Origin: Microcebus murinus
Taxonomy: Eukaryota; Chordata; Mammalia; Primates; Cheirogaleidae
Direction: 5' to 3'
DNA length: 64,000 nt
Assembly (NCBI RefSeq): GCF_040939455.1
Contig: NC_134106.1
Span: 44,600,001-44,664,000, forward strand
Shown here piece after piece: positions 1-9,830 of the stretch. The notes under the pieces were generated by a model that saw only the letters and a list, made by a program, of their open reading frames with translations, searched no databases and was not told where the DNA came from. Within the stretch, counting starts at the first letter, position 1. The number at the start of each line of letters is the position of its first letter. Position numbers and translations under genes: made by a program.

Positions 1-305
1 TATTTATAATATTTATAATATTCCTGATAAAAGGAATGTATTTATAATATGTATTTATAATATTCCTGATAAAAGTTAGACACCATGACTATATTGCATG
101 CTTGGGGAAAGTAACTCCAGGTTTGCTGTATTCATAATATTTGAGTTAATCTGTTCAAACACATGCACAGCAGTATAGAAATGACTTTCCTAGCACAGTC
201 GCTGCAGTCCGCAGCAGTTAGTTTTGTTATCTACATGGCATCGAACAACCAGGCTTGATAATAGAATATCCTTCATGACTCTAGATTGTTAAAATAGAAA
301 GGCTG
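1..305. repeat. AT-rich sequence with a 42-bp-period direct repeat
   Basis: A 23-base block (11-33) recurs at 53-75, so the first 75 bases hold a local duplication with period 42. The rest to about 305 is AT-rich sequence in which I recognise no gene or named repeat. Confidence 0.5.
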
Positions 306-720
306 CCCCACTCCAAGTTAATAAAGACAGTCTTCCTTATTTTTTTCTAGTATTTTTGTTTCATTTTTAAAATTGAAATCTTTACTCCTTTTGAATTTAC
401 CTGGTATACAGCATGAGGCATGAATCCCACTTCATTTTACTGAAAACGTTTCTCTAGTTTTCTCAAGACATTATTTTGAGTTATCCATCTTTCCCTCACT
501 GATTTGAGATGCTCTGTTTATCATATACCAAATTCTGTATGCATTGGTGTCTATTGCTAGACTTCTTGTTCTTTTCCATCGATTCTTTTGTCTATTCTTG
601 TGGCAGGGCCACATTTTTTATTATTGGAGCTTTAATATTGTTTTATAAAAAGTGCTAGGAATAGTCCCCTTCATTTTTATTCTTTTTTGGAGGTTTCCTT
701 GAAATTCTTATTTTGTTTAA
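305..720 (-). mobile_element. Old L1 ORF2 fragment (L1M-like)
   Basis: The plus strand reads like the reverse complement of an L1 ORF2 segment: 'gtggcagggccacatttttt', 'ggagctttaatattgtttta', and the preceding text about a small target followed by 'cttttccatcgattcttttg'. No frame is open. It is strongly diverged, consistent with an L1M-age copy. Boundaries are approximate. Confidence 0.55.
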
Positions 721-729
721 TACTTTTAT

Positions 730-1029
730 GTATAATTTTTATTTTATTTTTTGGTATAATTATACATATTTATGGAGTACATAGTAATGTTTTAATGTAT
801 AGTGATCAGATCAGTTAGCATATCTATCATCTCAAATATTTATCATTTCTTTGTGTTGGGAACACTCAGGATCCTCTCTTCTAGCCATTTGAAAATATAT
901 TATTGTTAATTATAGTCATCCTACATTTCTATAAAACAAAAGAACTTATTCCTCCTATCTAGCTGTAATTTTGTGTCCTTTAACAAATCTCTCTGTATCC
1001 CTCCTTTTCTCCTACCCTTTCCAGCCTCT
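730..1029 (-). mobile_element. Outer old L1, 3' UTR part (first half of a split copy)
   Basis: The reverse complement matches the L1 3' UTR known from L1MA/L1PA-age copies ('gaggatcctgagtgttccca', 'gatgatagatatgctaactg'). The match stops at 1029 in 'ccagcctctagtattct' and resumes at about 6042 with 'agtattctgttctacttttt'. This copy was therefore split by about 5 kb of later insertions. The second half is 6042-7920. Confidence 0.8.
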
Positions 1030-1037
1030 AGTATTCT

Positions 1038-1454
1038 TTTTTTTAAAATTAATTTTATTTTATTTTATCATATTATGGGGGTACAAATATTGTTAGGGTT
1101 ACATATATTGCCCCTGCCATTCCTTCCCCCGCCCCCCACCTTACCAAAACATCAAGCATGTCCTACCCCCAGGTGGTGAGCATCGCACCTATTTTGTAAG
1201 TATAAATTCTTCCCCTCCTCCCCCCTCCCATCTGCCCACCACCCGATAAAAGTGTTTTTTGTTTTTTTTCTTTTTTTGACCTTTGGGTTACATTGTATAT
1301 CTTTGCCTTTCCCTAGGAAGGGTTAGAGGTATTCCCTCCCCATCACACACAATGCTTGTCACAACCCTAAGATGTGTATCTCCCCCTCCCCCAAACCCTG
1401 GTGGGCACTATCACCACTTGAGCACCATAGTTTTAATCAGTCAGTACCAATTTT
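1038..1454 (-). mobile_element. 5'-truncated L1 3' end, middle layer of the nest
   Basis: A poly-T start at 1038 (poly-A on the minus strand) is followed by 'catattatgggggtacaaat' and C-rich 3' UTR sequence. This end is shared with other young L1 copies in the window (1673, 20570, 49520). The copy is 5'-truncated; its last few bases resume at 6036-6041. The flanking 'agtattct' at 1030-1037 and 6042-6049 is the likely target-site duplication. It contains no open reading frame. Confidence 0.8.
1437..1454. repeat. Left target-site duplication of the 4.56-kb L1
   Basis: 'tcagtcagtaccaatttt' matches 'tcagttagtaccaatttt' at 6018-6035 in 17 of 18 positions. It sits just before the terminal poly-T, as expected for a minus-strand L1 inserted by target-primed reverse transcription. 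Confidence 0.85.
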
Positions 1455-1460
1455 TTTTTT

Positions 1461-1640
1461 AATTTTTATTACATAGTTTATTACTGTTAATCTTCTTAAT
1501 ATCTTACACTTTTTAAGTCAGTCTAGTTCTCACATGTATGTTTTTTGTTACCTATTAAAAATCTTGTTAATGAGTTGTAATATACATATAGCGAATTGTG
1601 CAGATTTTATGTTTACAGTTTGATCAGCTTTTTCTTTTTT
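1461..1640 (-). other. Candidate L1 3'-transduced flank
   Basis: Between two poly-A tracts of the L1 (minus strand; about 1676-1639 and 1460-1451) lie about 175 bases that do not resemble the L1 3' UTR. On the minus strand this stretch ends with two AATAAA signals (plus-strand tttatt at 1477-1482 and 1465-1470) just before the terminal poly-A and target-site duplication. That is the layout made when transcription reads past the weak L1 signal and uses a downstream one. It might instead be an older fragment that was already present, but the duplication lies outside it, which favours transduction. Confidence 0.65.
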
Positions 1641-1889
1641 CCCTGCTTTTTTTTTTTCTTTTCTTTTTTTTTAGTTCGGCATATTATGGGGGTACAGATT
1701 TTAAGGTTTCAATAAATGCCCATTTCCCCCCCTCCCCCCACAAGTCTGAGTCTCCAGCATGACCATCCCCCAGATGGTGCACATCTCACTCATTATATAT
1801 GTATATACCTGCCCCCCTCCCCCCTCCCTCCTCCCCCCTGCCCAATACACTATTACTGTAGTACCTATGTGACCACTTAGGTGCTGTTC

Positions 1890-2305
1890 AGTTAATACCA
1901 ATTTGCTGGTGAGTATATGTGGTGCTTGTTTTTCCATTCTTGGGAAACTTCACTTAATAGTATGAGTTCCAGCTCTAACCAGGAAAATATAAGATGTGCT
2001 ATATCACCATTGTTTCTTAGAGCTGAATAGTACTCCATGGTATACATATACCACATTTTATTAATCCATTCTTGGATTGATGAGCACTTGGGCTGTTTCA
2101 CAGCCTTGCAATTGTGAATTGTGCTGCTATCAACATTCAAGTGCAGGTGCCTTTTTTGTAGAGTGTCATTGGATCTTTTGGGTAGATGCCTGGCAATGGG
2201 ATTGCTGGATCAAATGGCAGATTCACTTGTATTGCTTTAAGGTATCTCCATATTGCTTTCCACAGAGGTTGAACTAGTTTGCAGTCCCACCAGGAGTGTA
2301 GGAGT
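1890..2305 (-). pseudogene. L1 ORF2 C-terminal remnant
   Basis: The minus strand encodes recognisable L1 ORF2 tail segments ('STIHNCKAVKQPKCSSIQEW', 'KMWYMYTMEYYSALRNN', 'ELILLSEVSQEWKNKH'). It follows the deletion junction at about 2310 and leads into the 3' UTR. The cysteine-rich C-terminal region is separated from the endonuclease by the deletion and by the stop at 2274. Confidence 0.8.
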
Positions 2306-3173
2306 ATAGAATTTTTTTTAATTCCATCTTGATTTCTTCATTTATGAAGTAATCATTTAGTAGGAGGTTGTTTAATTTCCACGTTTTTGTGTAGAAATGT
2401 GAGTTTCTGTTAGGGTTGATTTCTACTTTCATTCCACTGTGATCTGAGAAGGTACATGGTATGATTTCTATTTTTTTAAATTTCTTGAGATTTACTTTGT
2501 GTCCTAGGATATGGTCAGTCTTAGAGAATGTCCCGTGAGCTGATGAGAAGAACGTATATTCAGTGGATTTTGGGTAGAATGTCCTGTAGATGTCAGTCAG
2601 ACCCAGTTGTTCCAAGGTTTTGTTTAAGTCCATTATTTCTTTATTAATTTTCTGTTTGGAGGATCTGTCTTGTGCCATCAGTGGGGTGTTGAAATCTCCG
2701 GTGATTATGGAGTTGCTATTAATCCATTTGCTTAGATCCAGTAAGGTTTGCTTTATGAAACTGGGTGCACCTAAGTTGGGTGCATATATATTTAAAATTG
2801 TTATCTCTTCTTGTTGAAGCATGCCCTTCACCATTATATAATGACTCTCTTTGTCTTTCACTACTTTTGTTGGTTTAAAAACTAAATCGTCTGAAATTAG
2901 AATTGCCGTGCCAGCCTTCTTTTGGCTTCCACTTGCCTGGAATACTGATCTCTACCCTTTTACTTGTAGTCTATATGCATCCTTGCAGGTTAGATGTGTT
3001 TCCTGAAGACAGCATATACTTGGCCTATATTTTCTTATCCATTCAGCCAGCCTATGTCTCTTGAGTGGAGAGTTTAAGCCATTCACATTTATTGAGAGAA
3101 CTGATAGGTAAGGTAGATTACTGTTCATTCTGTTGGGTTGGATGTTGTTGCTTTGATTTCTCTCTTGAGCCAT
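2274..3173 (-). pseudogene. L1 ORF2 fragment: endonuclease region, one nonsense codon, no reverse transcriptase
   Basis: The frame starts at 3173 and shows the apurinic-like endonuclease of L1. 'NVNGLNSPLKRHR' and 'CLQETHLTC' carry the N-terminal Asn and catalytic Glu, 'ITGDFNTPL' the Asp/Asn pair, 'KTDHILGHK' another Asp and 'FSDHSGM' the Asp-His pair. A TAG at 2952-2954 (minus strand) interrupts it at a position where L1 proteins usually have Trp; the same frame continues on both sides. Near 2310 the sequence jumps from 'NEEIKMELKK' to 'YTPGGTAN', which belongs near the ORF2 C-terminus. About 2 kb with the reverse transcriptase is therefore missing. A TAG at 2274-2276 then ends the frame. 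The product could at most be a truncated endonuclease. Confidence 0.85.
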
Positions 3174-3214
3174 TGTATTATCTGGCCTTTAATCTTTGGG
3201 TTTTGGTTGTTTTT

Positions 3215-3567
3215 TTTTTGTTTTTTTTTTTTTTAAATTTTTTTTTTTTGAGACAGAGTCTCACTTTGTTGTCCAGGCTAGAGTGAGTGCCGTGGCGTCA
3301 GCCTAGCTCACAGCAACCTCAAACTCCTGGGCTTGAGTAATCCTTCTGCCTCAGCCTCCCGAGTAGCTGGGACTACAGGCATGCGCCACCATGCCCGGCT
3401 AATTTTTTATATATATATATCAGTTGGCCAATTAATTTCTTTCTATTTATAGTAGAGACGGGGTCTCGCTCTTGCTCAGGCTGGTTTTGAACTCCTGACC
3501 TTGAGCAATCCGCCCGCCTCGGCCTCCCAAGAGCTAGGATTACAGGCGTGAGCCACAGCGCCCGGCC
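3215..3567 (-). mobile_element. Lemur-type Alu inserted in the L1 inter-ORF spacer
   Basis: A complete dimeric Alu in reverse orientation, with a poly-T start, a lemur-type left arm and the 'cagttggccaattaatttct' linker. 'tgggttttggttgttttt' is repeated exactly at 3197-3214 and 3568-3585, so the 18-bp target-site duplication is intact. Removing the Alu and one duplication leaves about 39 bases between ORF1 and ORF2. It must be younger than the L1 that carries it. Confidence 0.93.
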
Positions 3568-3583
3568 TGGGTTTTGGTTGTTT

Positions 3584-4555
3584 TTATATTCGTGAGTTTC
3601 TATTATGGTGTTCCGTGCGTAACACTGTTTTGAGTACTTCTTGTAGGGCTGGTCTTGTCTTGGTGTATTCTCTGAGACTTTGCTTGTCTGAGAATGTCTT
3701 TATTTCTCCTTCATATATGAAGCTTAGTTTTGCAGGGAATAAGATTCTAGGCTGGGCATTTTTTTGTTTCAGAAGAGTGAGAATGGGGCCCCAGTCTCTC
3801 CTTGCTTGTAAAGTCTCATTAGAGAAGTCTGGTGTTATTTGAATTGACTTTCCCTTGTATGTCACTTGCTTCTTTCGTCTTACAGCTCTTAGAAGGGCCT
3901 CTTTAGTTGATATTTTGGTCAGTCTGATGACTGCATGTCGTGACGTCTTCCTGTTTGCATTGAATCTCCCAGGGGTCCTCTGAGCTTCTTGAACTTGTAT
4001 ATTGAGATTTTGAGCAAGGCCTGGGAAATTTTCCTCTATTATATCTTCAAATAGCTTGTCCAACCCTTGGGTGTTGTCCTCTTCCCCTTCTGGTAACCCT
4101 ATGACCCTCACATTAGGTTTCTTCACATAATCCCACATCTCTTGTAGGCTTTGCTCTTTTCTCTTGTTTCTCTGCTCTATCTCTGTGATGGTTTTATTTA
4201 GTTGGAGGGTGTTATCTTCAATCTCTGAGATTCTTTCTTCTGTTTGGTCTACCCTGTTCTTGAGACTTTCCACTGTATTTTGTAGTTCCCTGAATTGATT
4301 CTTCATTTCCAGGAGTTCGGTTAAACTTTTCTTCATTGTGTCTATTTCTTTAGTGAACTTTTGTTCTAGGTCCTGGAGGCTTTTTGTGGTTTCTTTGTGT
4401 TGGTTATTGAGTTGTTGTTGCAGCTCGGTGAGTGTTCTTATGATCCACATACAAAATTCCTCTTCTGTCATTTTGGTTGCCTGATTTGGGTTGGTGTCCG
4501 TTTCTAGGGAGCTGGTGCTCCTCTTTGGGGGTGTGTTTTCCGTTTGGTTCTTCAT
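3584..4555 (-). CDS. L1 ORF1 protein (RNA-binding retrotransposon chaperone)
   Basis: An uninterrupted 323-residue frame, close to the 338 residues of human L1 ORF1p. The protein normally forms trimers, coats L1 RNA in the cytoplasm and helps reverse transcription. A Lys/Thr-rich N-terminus is followed by a long heptad-type coiled coil (about residues 35-140, rich in Leu, Gln, Glu and Lys). Next come the RRM-like domain beginning near 'NVRVIGLPEGEE' (about 150-240) and the C-terminal domain (about 245-315) with 'RTPGRFNANRK', 'ETLQARRDWGPI' and 'KLSFIYEGEIKTF'. The start is the first ATG after the 5' UTR. The stop lies only about 17 bases from the downstream Alu. No frameshift or stop is present, which points to a young insertion. 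Expression is unknown. Confidence 0.9.
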   Translation of the reverse strand: MKNQTENTPPKRSTSSLETDTNPNQATKMTEEEFCMWIIRTLTELQQQLNNQHKETTKSLQDLEQKFTKEIDTMKKSLTELLEMKNQFRELQNTVESLKNRVDQTEERISEIEDNTLQLNKTITEIEQRNKRKEQSLQEMWDYVKKPNVRVIGLPEGEEDNTQGLDKLFEDIIEENFPGLAQNLNIQVQEAQRTPGRFNANRKTSRHAVIRLTKISTKEALLRAVRRKKQVTYKGKSIQITPDFSNETLQARRDWGPILTLLKQKNAQPRILFPAKLSFIYEGEIKTFSDKQSLREYTKTRPALQEVLKTVLRTEHHNRNSRI

Positions 4556-6017
4556 ATTTCCTGAGTTCCTCGCTGATTTCTTCCCATGTCGATCAGTTGT
4601 TGTTTCTTTCCTTTAGGTTTTTGTTTGGGTATTCACATGCCTTGTTTAGTTTCTGAGCCATTAGGTGGTGTCTGTGGGTGAGATTCGACCACTCCCTGTA
4701 TAATGAGTCAGTGGGTGCTGTGAAAAGGCTGTGCAGGATGCCATCCCTGTCAGTAGGTGGCGCTTGCTTGGAGGAACAGGCTATGCTATTGTTTTTGTGT
4801 CCTGTTGTCAGCTCTTGTTCTGGGCGGAGCTGGCTTGGGTAAGCCTGCCCTCAGGCACCACCAATGCCGTTAGCAGGGGTCAAAGTTCTGTTCTCTGCTT
4901 CCAGGAAAAGCTGTCAGGGAGGGGCTGGAATGGTCCCGCTCAGCCAGAAAGTCTGCTTGTGGGGGTGGGGCTGTGAAACCCGCAGTCTGGAGCAGGCCTC
5001 GCTTCTTTCCACCCTCCCCAACTCCGCAGCTACTCCTGGGCCTCTGCCAGCAGGCCAGACCACATGCCACCATGCCTCCCTGGATTGTGATGCCGGCGGG
5101 GAGGTTCCCTGCGCAGAAATGCAGAAACGCTGCCTGGGCTGGGCGCATGGCCTCCCTTTGGGGGTAGGGTTGCCCTCTAGGATGCTGATGTGCCCCTGGA
5201 GGCACACACGCCTCAGCAGGTTGTTCACAAATATCTCTTCTGTGCCCCGGGCAATGCTAGACCTCGGTGCACGGGATCTGGTCTGCAGGTCCCTGGGTCC
5301 CAGATTTCAAACTGTATCCCCACCAGGGAGAGGATTTCCGGTCCCAATTCACCCACAGGGAGCCCAAGCTGGGTCTATGTCTCTCAGCCTCTGAATCGGC
5401 ACTGTTCTCCTGGGAACACGATGCCAGCAGCACCTGGGAGGGCTGGCGGGTAGAGAGCTCACAGTCTGAGTTCCCCTTAGTCAGCTGTAGGGTCCCAAAA
5501 GGGAAGGTCCCGTTCCCTGGAGGTGCCTCCGGCTAGTGGCTGTATTGTCTCTCTGGGCAGCCATAGGTAGGGTCGGCGAGGGGAGAAGGAGGCAATATGG
5601 CGCCTGCCGCGCGGCTCGGGTCTGTGCACACGGAGGTGCCCCGAGGGATTTGGGAGTCTGGTGCGCGTCCACTACAGGCTCACCGCTGGCTGGCGGCAGC
5701 CGTCTCTGGGCTGGTATCCGCAGGTCTCTCCACCCACTGGGGAGCCCACCAGCAGTCCCAAATGCAGGGGAAGGGAAAGGTGATTTATCCACCTACCCTT
5801 GCCGCTTGTCTCCGGGCTGCTCCGGCAGTCTCAGCTTCCAGTTCTCCTCCGCAGCCTCCTCCCGTGGAGTCTCCCGGGGTCTTGGTACCCCTCCTTCCGG
5901 CCCTCGTCTGCTGTATGCTCACCTTCTTGCTTCTTTTTTTCTAATTACTGCTAGAATCTGTCTTTTCTGCAGAGACACTCTTTCTGGCGGTGTTTCTTGT
6001 CCGCCATCTTGATCCTC
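4556..6017 (-). promoter_or_regulatory. L1 5' UTR with internal promoter
   Basis: This is a GC- and CpG-rich stretch of about 1.46 kb upstream of ORF1 on the minus strand, unlike the AT-rich surroundings. The first bases (reverse complement of about 5999-6017) hold the YY1-type motif CAAGATGGCGGA used by L1 for accurate initiation. A second ATGGCGCC-containing site lies near 5597-5604. Open frames on both strands here are by-products of GC richness and are not taken as genes. The CpG density suggests a recent insertion or a source little decayed by methylation. Confidence 0.75.
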
Positions 6018-6035
6018 TCAGTTAGTACCAATTTT
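6018..6035. repeat. Right target-site duplication of the 4.56-kb L1
   Basis: Pairs with 1437-1454 (one mismatch in 18). It directly abuts the L1 5' end, with no extra bases between the 'ggatcaagatgg' start (reverse complement) and the duplication. Confidence 0.85.
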
Positions 6036-6041
6036 ATGGCG

Positions 6042-7920
6042 AGTATTCTGTTCTACTTTTTACTTCTATGAGATCAGCTTATTTTTTTTTTTTAACTTCT
6101 GTACATGAATGAGAACATGCAGTGTTAAATTTTCTGTTTCTGGCTTATTTCACTTAACAGTTCTTCAGTTAAGTCTTCTAGTTCCATACGTGTTGCAGTG
6201 AATCACAGAATTTCATTCTTTTTTATGGTTGAATAGTATTCCATTCTGTATATATACCACATTTTCTTTCCCTTCATCTGCTGTTGGATACTTGGGTTGA
6301 TTCCATATCTTGGCTATTATGAATATTGCTGCAATAAACATGGGGGTGCAGGCTTCTCTTCAATACACTGATTTTTGGATAAATGCCCAGTAATGTATTT
6401 GGATCATATGGTAATTGTATTTGTAGTGTTTTTTTGGTTTTTTTTTTTTTGAGGAATGGTAATTGTATGTGTAGTTTTTTTTTTGGAATCTCTACACTGT
6501 TCTCCATGGTGCCTATACTAGTTTACATTCCTACCAACATTGTTTTAAGACTTTCCTTTTCTCTGCATCCTCACCAGAATTTGTTATTTTTTGTGTTTTT
6601 AATAATAGCCATCCTCACTGGGGTGAGATGATATGTCATTGTGGTTTTGATTTGTATTTCTCTGATGGTTAGTGATGTTGAGCATCTACCTGTTGGCCAT
6701 TTGTATGTCTTCTTTTAAGAAATGTCTGTTCAGATTATTTCCTCATTTTTTAATCACATTGCGGGTTTTTTTTTTTTTTTTTTTTTTTTTTTGCTAAGAT
6801 GTTTGAATTCCTTGTATATTCTGGATGTTAATCCCTGTCAGATGAATAGTTTGTTTCCCTCACTGTGTAGTAGCTTTTCAGTCTGGTAAAATCTCATTTG
6901 TTTATTTTATTTTGTTTACTTTTGTTGCCTGTGCTTTTGAGGTCTTATTTATAAAATCTTTTCCCAGATCAATTTCCTGAAGTGTTTCCTCTGTTTTCTC
7001 TAGTAGTTTTATAGTTTTAGATCCTACATTTAGGTATTTAATCCATTTTGAGTTGATTTTTATATAGGATGAGAGGTGGGAGTTTAGTTTCATTCTTCTG
7101 CATATGGATATACAGTTTTCCTAGCACGTTTATTGAAGAGGCTGTCCTTTTCCCAATGAATGTTCTTGGCACCTTTGTCAAAAAATTGGTTGTAGATATA
7201 GGTTCTATGTTCTGTTCCATTGGTCTGTGTGTTGTTTATTGTTTAATATATACTTTAGAATTTGCTTGTCTAATTCTCTACCCCCACCCTTCCTCAATTT
7301 TTAGCATTGTGATTGTAATTACAATAAATTTCTAAACTAGCTTAAGAAGAACTGACAACTTCATGAGGTTGAGTCTTCCTATCTAAGAACTTGGTGTGCC
7401 TTTCTCTTTGTGTAAGTCTCTGTGTCTTTCACGAATGCTTTAAAATTTTATTCATAAATCTGGCACATTTCTTAAGTTTTTTCTTAGATATATCATCTTT
7501 TACTGTTGTTATTATAAAGGGATTCTTCTATTTCACATTCTAACTCACTGTGTTCGTACATCTGAAATCTATTGATATCTGTATCCTGTATCCTGCTACC
7601 TAAATTCTTGTTGTTTATAGTAATTTTTCAGTTGACTATCATAAGTTTTCCATATTGATCACAAATTGTAATAATGTTATTGCCTTCTCTAAATTTTTAT
7701 ATCTCTAGGTTCTTTCTCTTATTAATTTTATTGTCTAAGTAATAGTGGTGACTGTTGAGCATATTTCTTTGTTCCTGACTTGAGTGGGAATACTCTAGTG
7801 TTTTCCCAGTACACATGATGGTCACTTCGGGATCAAGTTATGTTTTATCAAGTTAAGAAAGTATTCATCTATTTCTACTTTATTGAGTTTAACCATATTT
7901 CTAAATCATGGTAAAGCCCT
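6042..7920 (-). mobile_element. Outer old L1, ORF2 part (second half of a split copy)
   Basis: Continues the copy seen at 730-1029: 'ttctactttttacttctatg', 'ggctattatgaatattgctg', 'gaatttgttattttttgtg' and 'tcctatctaagaacttggtg' are L1 3' UTR and ORF2 sequence read backwards. There is a 28-base poly-T at about 6765-6793 and an internal deletion near 7245-7330. All frames are broken. The right boundary near 7920 is approximate. Confidence 0.8.
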
Positions 7921-8810
7921 GAGCTTTGATAGGATGAGCTCCATGATAGGATCAAAGCTCTATTAATAAAAGGAAAGAAACTTAGGACCCTCTAGTCTAC
8001 GTCCCTCCTATATCATGAGTAAAAATTACAAGCACTGGGAGGTTGTAATCCCCCTGCAGAAGTCTCAAAATTAGAAGACAAGCTGGAACACTGTCTCTTA
8101 GGTCTCACAACAGTGTTCTTTTGGTTATACTAGACTAACATTGAAAATTTCTCTATGACTATTTTTCTCTTCCATTGTGCTCTCTCCTTGAGATTTTTCC
8201 ATTTTATCCTTCTCTTTCCATTACATTTCTAGAACTTCACATGTGTTGCTTGGCTGTGCATTCTTCCTCCAGCTGCCCATTGCTGAGGAGCCAAGTTTAT
8301 CAAAGGAGATTTCTAGACAGTGACATAATCCCTTCCCCACCCCAGAAGACCTCTTTGCTATTTGTTCTTCCTGGACAAAATGCATTGTCCTCCAAATGCT
8401 GTTGGTTACATCTGGAATTAAAGCAGAAAGCTCATTGGAGCCACTGAACACCTCAAAATATGCTTCAGTTTTGACAGTGCCTTTAGCAAGGTAATTTTAA
8501 CCAGCAAGTAGATATGTCATAAGTACTATTGTATCTTATATTCATTTGTGGGTAGTATTTAGATCTCAAAAGAAATTACCTCATGATATGTTCACAATAT
8601 TTAAATGAAAAAATAGGAACAATTACGTATTATTAGTACTGTACTTCTGATTTTGCTTTCATCCTCATGTCATAACTTTCATTAGTAAATATCAGAATTA
8701 GTAATGGTTTTATATGCTAAGATAAATTATATACAAATGGAAAAAATTTAAGGCAATTATTTTGATTAATAATGTTTTAATGTAAAATAAAAGATAGTAT
8801 TTCTGTCCAC
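7920..8810. other. Sequence with no recognised gene or repeat
   Basis: Moderately AT-rich. Short open frames near 8175-8450 exist on both strands but show no recognisable motif, splice context or protein similarity I can name. Confidence 0.4.
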
Positions 8811-8814
8811 ATAT

Positions 8815-9060
8815 AGTTATCAAATTCTGGAGTCAGATAGACTTGAGTTTGAATTCTGGCTTTATCACTGCCTGGCCAGGTGATTGGAAACAAGTAATAA
8901 TAACATACTAAACTGAGTCTCACTTTCCTTATCTGCAAAATGGGGTCAGGAATGCCTTGTAGAGTTGTGTGAGAATGAAGAGAATAATGCATAAGAAGTG
9001 CTAAGCACAGTAGCTATTATGACCTAAGGCCTCAATAAATGATAGCTATTATTATTACAG
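8815..9060 (+). repeat. MIR SINE
   Basis: Near-complete ancient mammalian MIR in plus orientation: 'ttctggagtcagatagactt', 'cctggccaggtgattggaaa', 'ccttatctgcaaaatggggt', and the end 'ctcaataaatgatagctatt'. Confidence 0.85.
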
Positions 9061-9830
9061 CTTATTGTTAAGGGGTGAAATAAAGCCTAGTGTTTTTCTT
9101 TAATTTATTATTAATTTTAGAGATTAAAGAGTAAATGGCATAGTTTGATTCAATTTGAGTCTATAATTGCAAAACAGCTCATTTATCCACACAGCCTCTT
9201 TTCTAAGACTTAGAACTAACATAAGGATTTGACTGAAGTCTCCTCTCTGGCTCTTCTTTCTTAGGGATTATTTGGGCAGATGTGTCAATACTTATGTAAA
9301 ACCTCAAGGCTAAAAGTATGTTACTAACTTTTTGATTACATTTTCATTAGCCAAATATTGATTGACCATATGATAAGTGCAATAAAAAAAGTATCACAAA
9401 AGACTAAACATGATTCCTACTCTACACATTTAAAGCTAAAAGTAACTTGGCCATCTTTTATTTATATACTTATTAAGTAATTTTGGAGAGTCTATTTTGT
9501 GCTAGATCCAATACTATGTCCTAGAGATACATAGATGAAAAGATAGTTCCCTACTCTGAAGAAGCTTACAGTCTAGGATGGAACTTATGGTCTAGGATGG
9601 TGTCTAGAATGGAACTTAGAAGCCACTTCTTATAGGAAGCATGGTTTGATACTCATAACCCTCAGCTGAAGGAAATGTCTCTCTTAGGTAGTCCTAAGCA
9701 CCCTATGCTTGCACTTATTTTAGTATTTTTCACACTGTACATTAATTGTCTTCTATGCTAGACCATAGTCTGCTTGAGGACAGGGACTGTCTTATTCATC
9801 ACAGAAGAAAAGAAGGTAACTAAAACATGA
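9060..9830. other. Mostly unassigned; L2-like tail and local triplication
   Basis: About 9670-9800 resembles an L2 3' tail ('ctgcttgaggacagggactg'). At 9571-9618 a 'gtctaggatgg' unit occurs three times, two of them followed by 'aactta', probably a local slippage product. No gene is visible. Confidence 0.4.

Larger units (their letters stand above)
1455..6017 (-). mobile_element. Near full-length young L1, internally deleted, with apparent 3' transduction
   Basis: The element runs on the minus strand from its 5' end at 6017 to a terminal poly-A at about 1451-1460. In order it has a GC-rich 5' UTR (about 4556-6017), an intact ORF1 (4555-3584), a short spacer carrying an Alu, an ORF2 start and endonuclease region (3173-2310), and a deletion junction near 2310. 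After the junction come an ORF2 C-terminal remnant (about 2305-1890), the 3' UTR (about 1890-1673), a first poly-A (about 1676-1639), about 175 bases of extra sequence and a second poly-A. The 5' end carries CAAGATGGCGGA (reverse complement near 6000-6012), the YY1-site sequence typical of L1 starts. An 18-bp duplication flanks the whole unit. Loss of reverse transcriptase makes it unable to move by itself. Confidence 0.88.

Noticed and set aside
4731..6012. Cluster of open frames of 60-176 codons on both strands in GC-rich sequence
   Set aside because: They lie in the L1 5' UTR. Stop codons are rare there because of GC content, frames overlap on both strands, and none resembles a protein.
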